The translations under genes and the position numbers were made by a program. From assembly GCF_009742705.1 (NCBI RefSeq), contig NZ_WPCU01000004.1:453046-517045 (forward strand): a stretch of 64,000 nt of DNA, written 5' to 3'. Below, piece after piece: positions 53,195-62,349 of the stretch (positions are counted from its first letter, which is position 1; every line of letters begins with the position of its first letter). The DNA comes from Auraticoccus cholistanensis (GTDB lineage: Bacteria; Actinomycetota; Actinomycetes; Propionibacteriales; Propionibacteriaceae). The notes under the pieces were generated by a model. The model did no database searches. It was not told the DNA's origin and saw only the letters and a program-made list of their open reading frames with translations.

Positions 53195-54434
53195 CCGCGG
53201 TCCGGGACGCGCGCGCCCGGCGACGACGGGCGGCGAGGGCCATCGCGACCAGCCCGGCCGCGGTGACCACGCACAGCGCCGCGGGGATCGTGAACACGCC
53301 GGGGACGCCGAACCAGCCGACCCCCACCGCCCCGACCACCCCGCCGATGCCGGCGGCGAAGCGGAGCGCGGAGAAGTACAGCGAGGAGGCCATGCCGATG
53401 CCCTGCGGGTAGAGGTCCTGGGCCACCGTGATGCCGATCCCTCCCAGCGCGGCCCACATGATCGCGTGCAGCACGGTCGCCGCGACGAGCACCAGCTCGC
53501 TGTCGGCGACGGCGAAGCCCAGGTTGGCCCCGACCCCCAGCAGCACGCACACCACCACCACCCGCTGGGCGCCGTACCGGTCGGCCAGCACGCCGGCCAG
53601 CGGGATGAACACGACCATGGCCAGCGACTGGGTCGAGATCACCGCCCCGCGGAGCCAGTCGGGGGTGCCCAGCTGCAGCTCCATGTAGATCGGCAGGTAG
53701 GCCAGCCGGATGGTGTCCCCGCACATCGCCAGCACGCCGAGGCCGAGGAAGGTCAGCAGCGGGGCCAGACCGGCGGAGGAGCCGCCGCGTCCCCGCGAGC
53801 TGCCGCGCGCCTGCTCGGGCACCGCCCGCGGCACCCGCTGGCGCACCAGCGGCACCACCTGCACCAGCGTGCAGAGACCGGCCGCCACCAGGGTCAGCCG
53901 GAGCCCGACCAGGCCGCCGAGGACGCTGCCGACCAGCGGGCCGCTCATGAACCCGAGGCTGAAGCCGAGCCGCACCGTGGACATCACCCGGTTGTCCGCC
54001 CCGGTGGGCACGTGGGTCAGCTGGTCGCGCACGGCGGCGAAGACGAGGGAACCCGTCGCCGCCGCGAACCCCAGCACCGTCAGGTTGACCACGAAGGCCA
54101 TCCACACCTGCGTGGACAGCGCCATCACCACCCAGCCGAGCAGACCCACCACCGCCCCGACCCGGAACAGCGTCAGCCGGTCGGTGAGCCGGTCCGACCA
54201 GCGGCCGACGACGAAGCCGAGCACCGGGGCGGCCAGGTTGGTGAGGAAGAACAGCCCCGCCACCGGCAGCGACGCGTGCAGGTCCTGCACCAGGAACAGC
54301 GACAGCTGCGGCAGCGCCACCGACATCCCCAGCCCGGCGAAGAAGAGGCTGACCAGCGCCCGCCGGTACAGCCCCGGGCCCATCACCAGCGACAGCGCCG
54401 ACCGCGACTCGGTGGCGACCGCGGGCTGGGGCAT
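53187..54434 (-). CDS. MFS transporter (sugar-efflux/SET-like)
   Basis: The 415-residue protein has 12 hydrophobic spans. Motif A is VVGRWSDRLTDRLTLFRVGAVVG, and the second-half equivalent is LAGVLADRYGAQRVVVVCVLLG. The pattern MSTVRLGFSLGFMSGPLVGSVLGG matches bacterial sugar efflux transporters of the SetA type. The substrate is not certain. ATG 54434 has TACGGT ending 6 bases upstream, with GAGG inside the gap, so either leaderless or very short-leader initiation is possible. It is divergent from the serine hydrolase gene. Confidence 0.88.
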   Translation of the reverse strand: MPQPAVATESRSALSLVMGPGLYRRALVSLFFAGLGMSVALPQLSLFLVQDLHASLPVAGLFFLTNLAAPVLGFVVGRWSDRLTDRLTLFRVGAVVGLLGWVVMALSTQVWMAFVVNLTVLGFAAATGSLVFAAVRDQLTHVPTGADNRVMSTVRLGFSLGFMSGPLVGSVLGGLVGLRLTLVAAGLCTLVQVVPLVRQRVPRAVPEQARGSSRGRGGSSAGLAPLLTFLGLGVLAMCGDTIRLAYLPIYMELQLGTPDWLRGAVISTQSLAMVVFIPLAGVLADRYGAQRVVVVCVLLGVGANLGFAVADSELVLVAATVLHAIMWAALGGIGITVAQDLYPQGIGMASSLYFSALRFAAGIGGVVGAVGVGWFGVPGVFTIPAALCVVTAAGLVAMALAARRRRARASRTAVS

Positions 54435-54440
54435 GTCCTC

Positions 54441-54446
54441 ACCGTA
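54441..54446 (-). promoter_or_regulatory. Leaderless -10 box for the MFS gene
   Basis: TACGGT on the minus strand ends 6 bases before the ATG at 54434. Confidence 0.4.
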
Positions 54447-54486
54447 GACCGCCGCTCCGGCGGCCCTGCACTGGCACAGTGGCCCC

Positions 54487-55296
54487 GTGACGACCACCAC
54501 CCTGCCCGAGCTCACCCCGGACGCCCGCTGGTCGGTGTGCCTCCGCGACGCCGCCACCTCGACCGTGCTGGCGGCCCGGGACCCCGGTCGGGTGCTGCGC
54601 ACGGCCAGCGTGGGCAAGGTCTTCCTGCTGGCCGAGGTGGCCCGCCAGGTCGAGACCGGCGAGCTCGACCCGGCCGAGCGGCTGGCGCGCGAGCCCGAGG
54701 AGTGGGTGGCCGACTCCGGGCTGTGGTACCTGCTGGACGAGCCGGCGCTGGGGGTGCTCGACCTGTGCCGGCTGGTCGGGGCGTTCAGCGACAACCTGGC
54801 CACCAACGTGCTGCTGCGCCGCGTCGGCGTGCCGGCCGTCACCGCGACCACGAGGGCCCTGGGCTGCCGCGACTCGGCCCTGCTGGACCGGGTCCGCGAC
54901 GACCGCGGTCCGCAGCACCCGCCCACGCTGTCGCGCGGCAGCGCCGCCGAGCTGTCGGAGGTGATGGCCCGCCTGCACCGCGACGAGCTCGTCTCCGCGC
55001 CGGTGAGCGCCCGGGTGCGACGCTGGCTGGCCGCCAACGCCGACCTGTCGATGACCGCGTCGGCGTTCGGGCTCGACCCGCTGGCCCACGCCGACCCCGA
55101 CCGGGGCACCACCCTGGTGAACAAGACCGGCACCATCTCCACCGTCCGGGCCGACGTCGGCCTGGTGCAGGGCCCGGCCGGGGCGCTCGGCTACGCCGTG
55201 CTGGCGGAGTGGGCCGAGGGCACCGACGCCCGTGACGACGTGCTGGCCGGCATGCGGGCGGTGGGGGAGGTGCTCCGCGCCGCGGTCGCCGGCTGA
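54487..55296 (+). CDS. Class A beta-lactamase-fold serine hydrolase
   Basis: The 269-residue protein has the serine beta-lactamase motifs SVGK (S41-K44), SDN (101-103) and KTG (213-215) in the right order and spacing. No signal peptide or lipobox is visible: the protein starts TTTTLPELTPDARWSVCLRDA. I see no ExxLN omega-loop glutamate in the expected stretch ~130-145. It may therefore be a cytoplasmic esterase or a peptidase rather than a resistance enzyme. GTG 54487 follows CACAGT by 6 bases. It lies beside the M20 peptidase and peptide-transport genes. Confidence 0.83.
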   Translation: MTTTTLPELTPDARWSVCLRDAATSTVLAARDPGRVLRTASVGKVFLLAEVARQVETGELDPAERLAREPEEWVADSGLWYLLDEPALGVLDLCRLVGAFSDNLATNVLLRRVGVPAVTATTRALGCRDSALLDRVRDDRGPQHPPTLSRGSAAELSEVMARLHRDELVSAPVSARVRRWLAANADLSMTASAFGLDPLAHADPDRGTTLVNKTGTISTVRADVGLVQGPAGALGYAVLAEWAEGTDARDDVLAGMRAVGEVLRAAVAG

Positions 55297-55324
55297 GGGC
55301 GCACCGCCGGGGGGAGGGGACCGT

Positions 55325-56680
55325 TCAGACGGTGTCGAGGAAGCGGGTCAGGATCCGCAGGCCGCCGCGCAGCGAGGCCACCGGGACCCGCTCGTCCACC
55401 CCGTGCACCCCGGCCACGGTGCGCCCTGCCGGGTCCGGGGTGAGCGGCGCGAAGCCGTAGCAGGCGATCCCCAGCCCGCTGAACGCCTTGGCGTCGGTGC
55501 CCCCGCCCAGGCAGGCCGGGACGACCACCGCGTCGGGCACCTCGGCGCGGACCGCCGCCGCGGCGGCGGCGAACCAGGGGCTGTCCACGGGGGCCTCCAC
55601 GGGCGGGTTGAAGACGCTGTGGTGCACCTCGACCCGGTCGCCGAGCAAGTCGGGCAGCCGGGCCAGCAGCTGCTCCTGGTAGCCGGGCGGGCAGCGCACG
55701 TCCACCTCGGCGGTGGCGCTGCCGGGGATGACGTTGACCTTGTAGCCGGCGCCGACCACGGTCGGCGTGGTGGAGGCCCGGACGGTGAACCGGGCGACCT
55801 CCGCCGCCCCGGCCAGGTCGGCCACCGCCCGCTCGACCCCGGCCTCGTCGGACAGGTCGACCTCGTGGCCCAGCGCCGCGGCGGTCTGCTCGAGCTGGGC
55901 CCGCACCAGGTCGGAGAGGTGCACCGGCCAGCGGTGGTGCCCCAGCCGGTGCAGCGCGTCGACCAGGGTCAGCACCGGGTTGTCGTCGTGCGGACGCGAC
56001 CCGTGCCCGGAGGTGCCCGTCGCGGTCAGCCGCAGGTGCATCGTGCCCCGCTCGCCGGCGGCGACCCGGGCCAGCCGGACCGGGCGGCCGTCCCGGGAGG
56101 TGTGCTCCTCCACGGTCCCGCCCGACTCGCCGACGGCCGCCGCCACGCCGGCGAACAGCCCGGGGTGCTCGTCCACCAGCCACTGCGCCCCGTAGGCGCC
56201 GTCGGTCTCCTCGTCGGCCACGAAGGCCACCACCACGTCGCGGCGGGGGCGGCGGCCGCTGCGGCCCCACTCCAGCAGCACGGCCAGGGTCATGGCGCAC
56301 ATGTCCTTCATGTCCACCGCGCCGCGGCCCCAGACCCAGCCGTCGCGCTCCACGCCGGCGAACGGCGGGACGCTCCACTGCTCCGGCTCGGCCGGCACCA
56401 CGTCGAGGTGGGCGTGCACCAGCAGCGCGGGCAGCCCGCGGTCCGCCCCGGGGACGCGGACCACCACGTTGGCCCGGTGCGGCGCGTCGGGGCGCGCCAG
56501 CAGCACCGGCTCCCAGCCGGCCTCGGTCAGCAGCCCGGCCACCCAGCGGGCCGCCTCGAGCTCGCCCTCGGCGTCCCCGGGAGCGCGGTTGGTGGTGTCG
56601 AAGGTGATCAGCCGGCGGAGCAGGCCGACCACGTCGGCCTCGGCGCCCGACGGGGAAGGGGGGATCGTTGCGGAACACAT
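55325..56680 (-). CDS. M20 family metallopeptidase
   Basis: The 451-residue protein has the co-catalytic zinc motifs of M20 dipeptidases/deacylases: LLVHAHLDVVPAE (His and Asp ligands), WGRGAVDMKDMCAM (bridging Asp), FVADEETDGAYGAQWL (Glu-Glu general base and ligand) and CLGGGTDAKAF near the C-terminus. A dimerisation lid lies between. It could hydrolyse dipeptides or N-acyl amino acids. ATG 56680 is chosen because homologous sequence (DVVGLLRRLITFDTTNRAPG) begins soon after; in-frame GTGs at 56692 and 56725 are alternatives. It is divergent from the peptide ABC operon. Confidence 0.9.
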   Translation of the reverse strand: MCSATIPPSPSGAEADVVGLLRRLITFDTTNRAPGDAEGELEAARWVAGLLTEAGWEPVLLARPDAPHRANVVVRVPGADRGLPALLVHAHLDVVPAEPEQWSVPPFAGVERDGWVWGRGAVDMKDMCAMTLAVLLEWGRSGRRPRRDVVVAFVADEETDGAYGAQWLVDEHPGLFAGVAAAVGESGGTVEEHTSRDGRPVRLARVAAGERGTMHLRLTATGTSGHGSRPHDDNPVLTLVDALHRLGHHRWPVHLSDLVRAQLEQTAAALGHEVDLSDEAGVERAVADLAGAAEVARFTVRASTTPTVVGAGYKVNVIPGSATAEVDVRCPPGYQEQLLARLPDLLGDRVEVHHSVFNPPVEAPVDSPWFAAAAAAVRAEVPDAVVVPACLGGGTDAKAFSGLGIACYGFAPLTPDPAGRTVAGVHGVDERVPVASLRGGLRILTRFLDTV

Positions 56681-56850
56681 GTCGCTGGCCACCCTGTCGC
56701 ACACCGGCACGGCAGGCCAGCGCACGGGACCGGCGGTGAGACGCTGGTTAAGGATCGGTTACGTATCCTGCCCCGACCGTTGACACCGCGGCGGGCGGGC
56801 TGGTTGGTTCGACCCACCCCCTGCCGCGCCCTGCACCGGAACGAGGAACC

Positions 56851-58683
56851 ATGTCCCGCACCCCCTCCACGCCCCGCTGGCGGCGCGCCGCCGCGGTCTG
56901 CGTGGCCGCCCTGCTCTCGGTGGGCACGCTGTCCCTGGGCACCGCCCGTCCCTCCGCCGCGGAGGTGGCCGGGGAGAACGTCAAGGTGGCCCTGACCAGC
57001 GACATCGACACCTTCAACCCGTTCCTGGCCATCCTGGCCACCAGCACGGGGATCCTGCGCTTCCAGTACGAGCCGCTGGTGGCCTGGGGCACCGACAACG
57101 AGCCGGTGCCCGGGCTCGCCTCGGAGTGGTCGGCCACCCCCGACGCCACCACCTGGACCTTCACCATCCCCGAGGACCGGCTGTGGTCCGACGGCCAGCC
57201 CATCACCGCCGAGGACGTGGTCTGGACCTTCGAGCAGATCCAGCAGAACGAGGCGCTGCAGGCGGCCAACGGCGGGCTGGTCGAGAACGTCGAGGCGATC
57301 ACCGCCCCGGACCCGCAGACGGTGGAGATCCAGCTGGCCTCGCCGCAGGCGTCCAACCCGGGGGCCGAGGTGCCGGTCGTGCCCAAGCACGTCTGGCAGG
57401 ACGTCGACCCGGCCGAGTACGCCAACGACACCGACACCGTCGGCTCCGGGCCGTTCACCATCGCCTCCTACACCAGCGGCCAGAGCGTCGAGCTCAAGGC
57501 CAACCCGCACTTCTGGCGGGGGGCGCCCAAGGTGCCCGGGCTGACCTACGTGGTCTACCGCAACACCGACGCCGCCGTGCAGGGGCTGCGCACCGGCGAG
57601 ATCGACGTGCTGAGCGGGCTCACCCCGGCGCAGTTCCAGTCGCTGGAGGGCCAGCCGGGCATCACCACCAGCTCCGGCGCCGGGCGCCGCTACACCGCGA
57701 TGGCCATCAACCCCGGGGCGCTCGACAAGGACGGCAACCCCCTCGGCGACGGCCACCCGGCGCTGCAGGACCCGGTGCTGCGCACGGCGATCTTCACCGC
57801 GATCGACAAGAACCAGCTGCTGGAGACCGTGCTGCAGGGTCTCGGCGAGCCCGGCAAGACCGAGATGCCGACCGTCTACCCGATGTACCACGGCTTCGCC
57901 CCCGGCACCGAGGAGGTCACCTTCGACCCGGCGGCGGCCAACGCGATGCTCGACGAGGCCGGCTACGAGCGCGGCCCCGACGGCATCCGCCTGGACGAGG
58001 ACGGCGAGCCGCTGCGGTTCCGCCTGATGGGCCGCAACAGCGACCCCACCCACCAGCAGATGGCCGACTTCATCCAGCCCTGGCTGGCCGACATCGGCAT
58101 CGACGTCGAGGTGTCCATGGTCACCCCGAACCAGGTGAACGACGACTCCACCCTGGGCCGCTACGACCTGTACTTCACGGGCTGGGGGATCGGGCCGGAC
58201 CCGGACTTCCAGCTCTCGATCAACACCTGCGCCTCGCGCCCGGCCGCCGACGGCTCCGGGGCCACCAGCGAGAACAACTGGTGCAGCCCCGAGTTCGACG
58301 AGCTCTACGCCGCCCAGCACGCCGAGCTGGACCCGCAGCGTCGCGCCGAGCTGGTCAAGGAGGCCTTCTCGGTGCTCTACGAGGCCTCGGTGAACAACCC
58401 GATCTGGTACGCCGACACCCTCGAGGCCTACCGCAGCGACCGCTTCACCGGCTTCACCAAGCAGCCCGAGGAGACCGGCGTCATCACCGGCCAGAACGGC
58501 TACTGGGGGCTGTACACCGCCGAGCCGGTGGCCACCGCCGAGGGCGGTGCGGCGGCCGGCGGGGAGCCGGGCGGGCTGCCCGCCGGCGCCTGGGTCGGCA
58601 TCGCGGCCGCGGTGGTGGTCGTCGGCGCCCTGGCCGTCTACCTGGTCAGCCGTCGACGCGGCGCCGCCGACGAGCGCGAGTGA
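56851..58683 (+). CDS. Family 5 (oligopeptide-type) substrate-binding protein with C-terminal membrane anchor
   Basis: The 610-residue protein has a signal peptide (~10-38, RPSAAEVA cleavage region) without a lipobox. The SBP_bac_5 domain carries NVKVALTSDIDTFNPF, YEPLVAWGTDNEPVPGLASEWS, WSDGQPITAEDVVWTFEQI and NPHFWRGAPKVPGL. After residue ~565 a Gly-rich spacer leads to a membrane span (GAWVGIAAAVVVVGALAVYLVS) and a basic stop (RRRG). Binding proteins of monoderms are normally lipoproteins, so this anchoring is unusual. The GTG of the permease overlaps its stop. A TATCCT sequence at 56764 is the best promoter guess; no operator is clear. Confidence 0.92.
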   Translation: MSRTPSTPRWRRAAAVCVAALLSVGTLSLGTARPSAAEVAGENVKVALTSDIDTFNPFLAILATSTGILRFQYEPLVAWGTDNEPVPGLASEWSATPDATTWTFTIPEDRLWSDGQPITAEDVVWTFEQIQQNEALQAANGGLVENVEAITAPDPQTVEIQLASPQASNPGAEVPVVPKHVWQDVDPAEYANDTDTVGSGPFTIASYTSGQSVELKANPHFWRGAPKVPGLTYVVYRNTDAAVQGLRTGEIDVLSGLTPAQFQSLEGQPGITTSSGAGRRYTAMAINPGALDKDGNPLGDGHPALQDPVLRTAIFTAIDKNQLLETVLQGLGEPGKTEMPTVYPMYHGFAPGTEEVTFDPAAANAMLDEAGYERGPDGIRLDEDGEPLRFRLMGRNSDPTHQQMADFIQPWLADIGIDVEVSMVTPNQVNDDSTLGRYDLYFTGWGIGPDPDFQLSINTCASRPAADGSGATSENNWCSPEFDELYAAQHAELDPQRRAELVKEAFSVLYEASVNNPIWYADTLEAYRSDRFTGFTKQPEETGVITGQNGYWGLYTAEPVATAEGGAAAGGEPGGLPAGAWVGIAAAVVVVGALAVYLVSRRRGAADERE

Positions 58684-59702
58684 GCGTCACCGAGACCGCC
58701 GCGGCGCTGGAGGAGGAGCGGCCCCGCGGCTCCACCCTCCCGCGCTACCTCGCCCTCAAGGGCGGCGGCGCCCTGGTCAGCCTGGCCATGGTCGTCGTGC
58801 TCGGCTTCTTCTCCTTCCGGGTGCTGCCCGGCGACCCCGCGATCAACATGACGCGGGGGCGCCGGGTCAGCGCCGAGGAGGTCGAGCGGCTGCGCGCCGA
58901 GATGGGTCTGGACGACCCGCTGCCGCTGCAGTTCCTCTCCTACCTGGGCGACCTGTTCCGCGGCGACCTCGGCGTCTCCTACGTCTACCGGCGCGAGGTG
59001 ACCGAGCTGATCGCCGAGCGGCTCGCGCCCACCCTGCTGCTCACCGGCACCGCCGCGCTGATCTCGGTCGTGCTCGGGCTCTGGCTCGGCCAGAAGTCCG
59101 CCTGGCGGCGCGGCAGCCTGTTCGACAAGACCCAGACCGGGCTGGCCCTGGTGTTCTGGTCGGTGCCCACCTTCTGGCTGGGGCTGATCCTGCTGCTGGT
59201 CTTCGCCGGCGGCCTCGGCTGGTTCCCCACCGGCGGCATGGTCACCCCCGGCACCGACCCCACCGGGCTGGCCCGGGTGCTCGACGTGGCCCACCACCTG
59301 GTGCTGCCGGTGCTGACCATGGTGGCGGTGGTCTACGCCCAGTACCTGATGGTGATGCGCGCCTCGGTGCTGGAGGAGATGACCTCCGACTACCTGACCA
59401 CCGCCCGCGCCAAGGGTCTGCGCGAGGACCTGGTGCGCACCCGGCACGCCGTCCCCAACGCGCTGCTGCCCACCGTGACGCTGATCTTCCTCACGATCGG
59501 CGGGCTCGTCGGCGGCGCGGTGACGGTCGAGACCGTCTTCTCCTGGCCCGGTCTGGGCTACCTCACCTTCCAGGGCCTGAGCGCCCCGGACCTGCCGCTG
59601 CTGCAGGGCACCTTCGTCGTCTTCTCCTCGATCGTGATCGTGATGAACTTCGTCGCCGAGCTCGTCTACCGGGTCCTCGACCCACGTCTGAAGGCCTCGT
59701 GA
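58680..59702 (+). CDS. Oligopeptide ABC transporter permease (DppB/OppB type)
   Basis: The 340-residue permease has the N-terminal VVVLGFFSFRVLPGDPA, the extended loop LGDLFRGDLGVSYVYRREVTELI, and the EAA-type loop DYLTTARAKGLREDLVRTRHAVPNALLP that contacts the ATPase. The first ~20 residues are an acidic cytoplasmic extension. GTG 58680 overlaps the binding-protein stop, and its own stop overlaps the next permease. Confidence 0.95.
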   Translation: MSVTETAAALEEERPRGSTLPRYLALKGGGALVSLAMVVVLGFFSFRVLPGDPAINMTRGRRVSAEEVERLRAEMGLDDPLPLQFLSYLGDLFRGDLGVSYVYRREVTELIAERLAPTLLLTGTAALISVVLGLWLGQKSAWRRGSLFDKTQTGLALVFWSVPTFWLGLILLLVFAGGLGWFPTGGMVTPGTDPTGLARVLDVAHHLVLPVLTMVAVVYAQYLMVMRASVLEEMTSDYLTTARAKGLREDLVRTRHAVPNALLPTVTLIFLTIGGLVGGAVTVETVFSWPGLGYLTFQGLSAPDLPLLQGTFVVFSSIVIVMNFVAELVYRVLDPRLKAS

Positions 59703-60616
59703 GCGCCGGCACGGTGGGGTCCGCCCCCCGCTCCGGGCGCGCGGCGGTGGCCGCTCAGCGACGGGCCCGGGCGGCGGAGGTGTGGCGCGAGTTCGCGGCC
59801 ACCCGCTCGGGGCTGGTGGGTCTGGTGCTGCTGGCCGCGGTGTTCGCGGTGGCGCTGCTGGCCCCGGTGCTGGTCCCGCTGGAGACCCTCGACGTCACCC
59901 GGCTGACGGCCGCCAGCAACGAGCCGCCGAGCGCGGCGCACCTGCTGGGGACCGACCCGTCGGGCCGCGACGTGCTGGGCATGCTGGTCTGGGGCGCGCG
60001 CGTCTCGCTGCTGGTGGGCTTCGCCGCCACCGCGGTGTCGATGGTGATCGGCACCCTGGTCGGGATGGCCGCCGGGCACTTCACCGGGCTCACCCAGGCG
60101 GTGATCATGCGGGTGGTCGACTTCTTCCTGGTGGTGCCCAGCCTGGTGCTGGCCATCGTGCTGTCCTCGGTGCTCAGCCGGGGGCTGTGGACGATCGTCA
60201 TCGCGATCGGCGTCACCAGCTGGGCCAGCACCGCCCGGGTGGTGCGCTCGCAGACCCTCAGCATCGAGGCCCGGCCCTACATCGAGCGGGCCCGCGCCCT
60301 CGGTGGCGGCGACGGGCACATCCTCGGCCGCCACGTGCTGCCGGCGGTGCTCCCGCTGGTGCTGGCCAACACCACGCTGACGGTCGGGTCCGCGGTCATC
60401 GCGGAGTCGACGCTGTCCTTCCTCGGCCTGGGCGACCCCACCCAGTTCTCGTGGGGCTCGATGCTCAAGAGCGCCCTCGACACCGGGGCGGCCACCGCCG
60501 GCTTCTGGTGGTTCGTGCTGCCCCCCGGGCTGGCGATCGTGGTGGTCGTGCTCTGCTTCACCCTGGTGGGACGGGCGCTGGAGTCCGTCCTCAACCCGAC
60601 GCTGAGGGGGCGCTGA
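59699..60616 (+). CDS. Oligopeptide ABC transporter permease (DppC/OppC type)
   Basis: The 305-residue permease carries the OppC features HLLGTDPSGRDVLGMLVWGARVSLLVG, DFFLVVPSLVLAIVLSSVL and the EAA loop YIERARALGGGDGHILGRHVLPAVLP. It forms the translocation pore with the previous permease. GTG 59699 overlaps the previous stop (GTGA); its stop and the ATPase ATG share one base (TGATG). Confidence 0.95.
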   Translation: MSAGTVGSAPRSGRAAVAAQRRARAAEVWREFAATRSGLVGLVLLAAVFAVALLAPVLVPLETLDVTRLTAASNEPPSAAHLLGTDPSGRDVLGMLVWGARVSLLVGFAATAVSMVIGTLVGMAAGHFTGLTQAVIMRVVDFFLVVPSLVLAIVLSSVLSRGLWTIVIAIGVTSWASTARVVRSQTLSIEARPYIERARALGGGDGHILGRHVLPAVLPLVLANTTLTVGSAVIAESTLSFLGLGDPTQFSWGSMLKSALDTGAATAGFWWFVLPPGLAIVVVVLCFTLVGRALESVLNPTLRGR

Positions 60617-62349
60617 TGAGCGGGGCGCAGCAGCCGGCCGGTGCCGCGCTGGAGTGGCGCGACGTCACCATCGGCTACCGCCGCGGCGACGGCGGCGAGC
60701 TCGTCGCCGTCGACGGGGTCAGCCTGTCGGTGCCGCGCGGCGGGACGGTCGGGCTGGCCGGCGAGTCCGGCTGCGGCAAGTCGACCATGGCCATGTCGGT
60801 GCTGCGGCTGCTGCCGCGCTCGGCGCGGATCACCGGCTCGATCCTGGTGGGCGGCGAGGACGTCGCCACCATGAGCTGGGGACGGCTGCGCGCCGTCCGC
60901 TGGACCGAGGCCGCGATCGTCTTCCAGGGGGCGATGCACTCCCTCAACCCGGTGCGCACCGTGCGCCGCCAGATCCGCGAGGCGCTGGAGCTGCACTCCT
61001 CGCCCGCCACCCGCACCCCGGCCCAGCGCGACGCCCGGGTGGCGGAGCTGCTGGCCCTGGTCGACCTGCCGGCGGCCCGCGCCGAGGCCTACCCGCACGA
61101 GCTCTCCGGCGGGCAGAAGCAGCGGGTGATGATCGCCATGGCGCTGGCCTGCGACCCCGAGGTCATCATCGCCGACGAGCCCACCACCGCCCTCGACGTG
61201 GTGGTGCAGGCCCAGGTGCTCGACGTCCTCAGCGGGCTGGTCCGCGACCGCGGCCTCACCCTGGTGATGATCAGCCACGACCTGTCGGTGCTGGCCGCGG
61301 TCTGCGAGCGGATCGTGGTGATGCGGCACGGCCGGATCGTGGAGGAGGGGCCCTCGGAGCAGATCCTGGGCAGCCCCCGGCACGAGCACACCCGCGAGCT
61401 GGCCGCGGCCTTCCCGGTGATCGGCGACCCCGGCTCCCGCCGGGTGGTCGGGCGCGCCGCCGTCACCCGGCTGCGCGCCCGGGAGTCCGGGGCACCCGAG
61501 GAGGACGGCGGGCCGGCGGCGGGCGTCCCGGCCGCACCCGACGGGGCGGCCGCGACGCACGCCGAGGACACGGCGACCCCGCTGCTGGAGGTGCGGGACC
61601 TGGTGGTCGACTTCCGCTCGCGCGGCCAGCACGTGCGGGCGGTCGACCACGTCTCGCTGCGGTGCCGGGCGGGGGAGATCGTCGCCCTGGTCGGTCAGTC
61701 GGGCTCGGGCAAGACCACCCTGGCCCGGACGGTGCTCGGGCTGCAGCGGCCGACGTCGGGGCAGGTGCTGCACCGCGGCGTCCCGCTGCCCACCGCCCGC
61801 GCCGCGCTCAAGGCCTACCGGCGGGCCGTGCAGTTCGTGCTGCAGGACCCCTCGGCCTCGCTCAACCCCAAGCACACCGTCTACGAGGCGGTGGCGGAGG
61901 GGCTGCGGATCCACCGCCTCCCCGGCGACGAGCGGGAGCGGGTGGCGGCGGCGCTGACCCAGGCCGAGCTCACCCCGCCCGAGCAGTTCTTCGCCCGGAT
62001 CCCGCAGGAGCTGTCCGGCGGGCAGCGGCAGCGGGTGGTGATCGCCGGTGCGCTGGCCCTGGAGCCGAGCTTCCTGGTGGCCGACGAGCCGGTGGCCAGC
62101 CTGGACGCCTCCGTCCGCGGGGAGATCCTGGCCCTGCTGCTGCGGCTGCAGCGCGAGCTCGGGCTGGGTGCGCTGGTGATCACCCACGACCTGGGGCTGG
62201 CCTGGAACATCGCCGACCGGGTGGTGGTGATGCACCAGGGCCGCCTGGTCGAGGACGGCCCGGTGGAGCAGGTGCTGCTGGACCCGCAGCACGACTACAC
62301 CCGCACCCTGCTGGACGTGGTGCCCTCCCGGCTGGGAGCACGGCTGTGA
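60616..62349 (+). CDS. Fused double ABC ATPase (DppD-DppF in one chain)
   Basis: The 577-residue protein has two complete ATPase modules. Module 1: GESGCGKST, LSGGQKQRVMIAMAL, IIADEPTTALDV. Module 2 (from ~residue 325): GQSGSGKTT, LSGGQRQRVVIAGAL, LVADEPVASLDASV. The linker (~275-320) is Ala/Gly/Glu-rich. Each module ends with the HEHTREL or HDYTRTL peptide-importer tail, so DppD and DppF functions are combined. No iron-sulfur cysteines are visible. Confidence 0.95.
   Translation: MSGAQQPAGAALEWRDVTIGYRRGDGGELVAVDGVSLSVPRGGTVGLAGESGCGKSTMAMSVLRLLPRSARITGSILVGGEDVATMSWGRLRAVRWTEAAIVFQGAMHSLNPVRTVRRQIREALELHSSPATRTPAQRDARVAELLALVDLPAARAEAYPHELSGGQKQRVMIAMALACDPEVIIADEPTTALDVVVQAQVLDVLSGLVRDRGLTLVMISHDLSVLAAVCERIVVMRHGRIVEEGPSEQILGSPRHEHTRELAAAFPVIGDPGSRRVVGRAAVTRLRARESGAPEEDGGPAAGVPAAPDGAAATHAEDTATPLLEVRDLVVDFRSRGQHVRAVDHVSLRCRAGEIVALVGQSGSGKTTLARTVLGLQRPTSGQVLHRGVPLPTARAALKAYRRAVQFVLQDPSASLNPKHTVYEAVAEGLRIHRLPGDERERVAAALTQAELTPPEQFFARIPQELSGGQRQRVVIAGALALEPSFLVADEPVASLDASVRGEILALLLRLQRELGLGALVITHDLGLAWNIADRVVVMHQGRLVEDGPVEQVLLDPQHDYTRTLLDVVPSRLGARL

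Noticed and set aside
54487-55296. Antibiotic-resistance beta-lactamase
   Set aside because: No export signal and no visible omega-loop glutamate; the fold alone does not show lactam hydrolysis.
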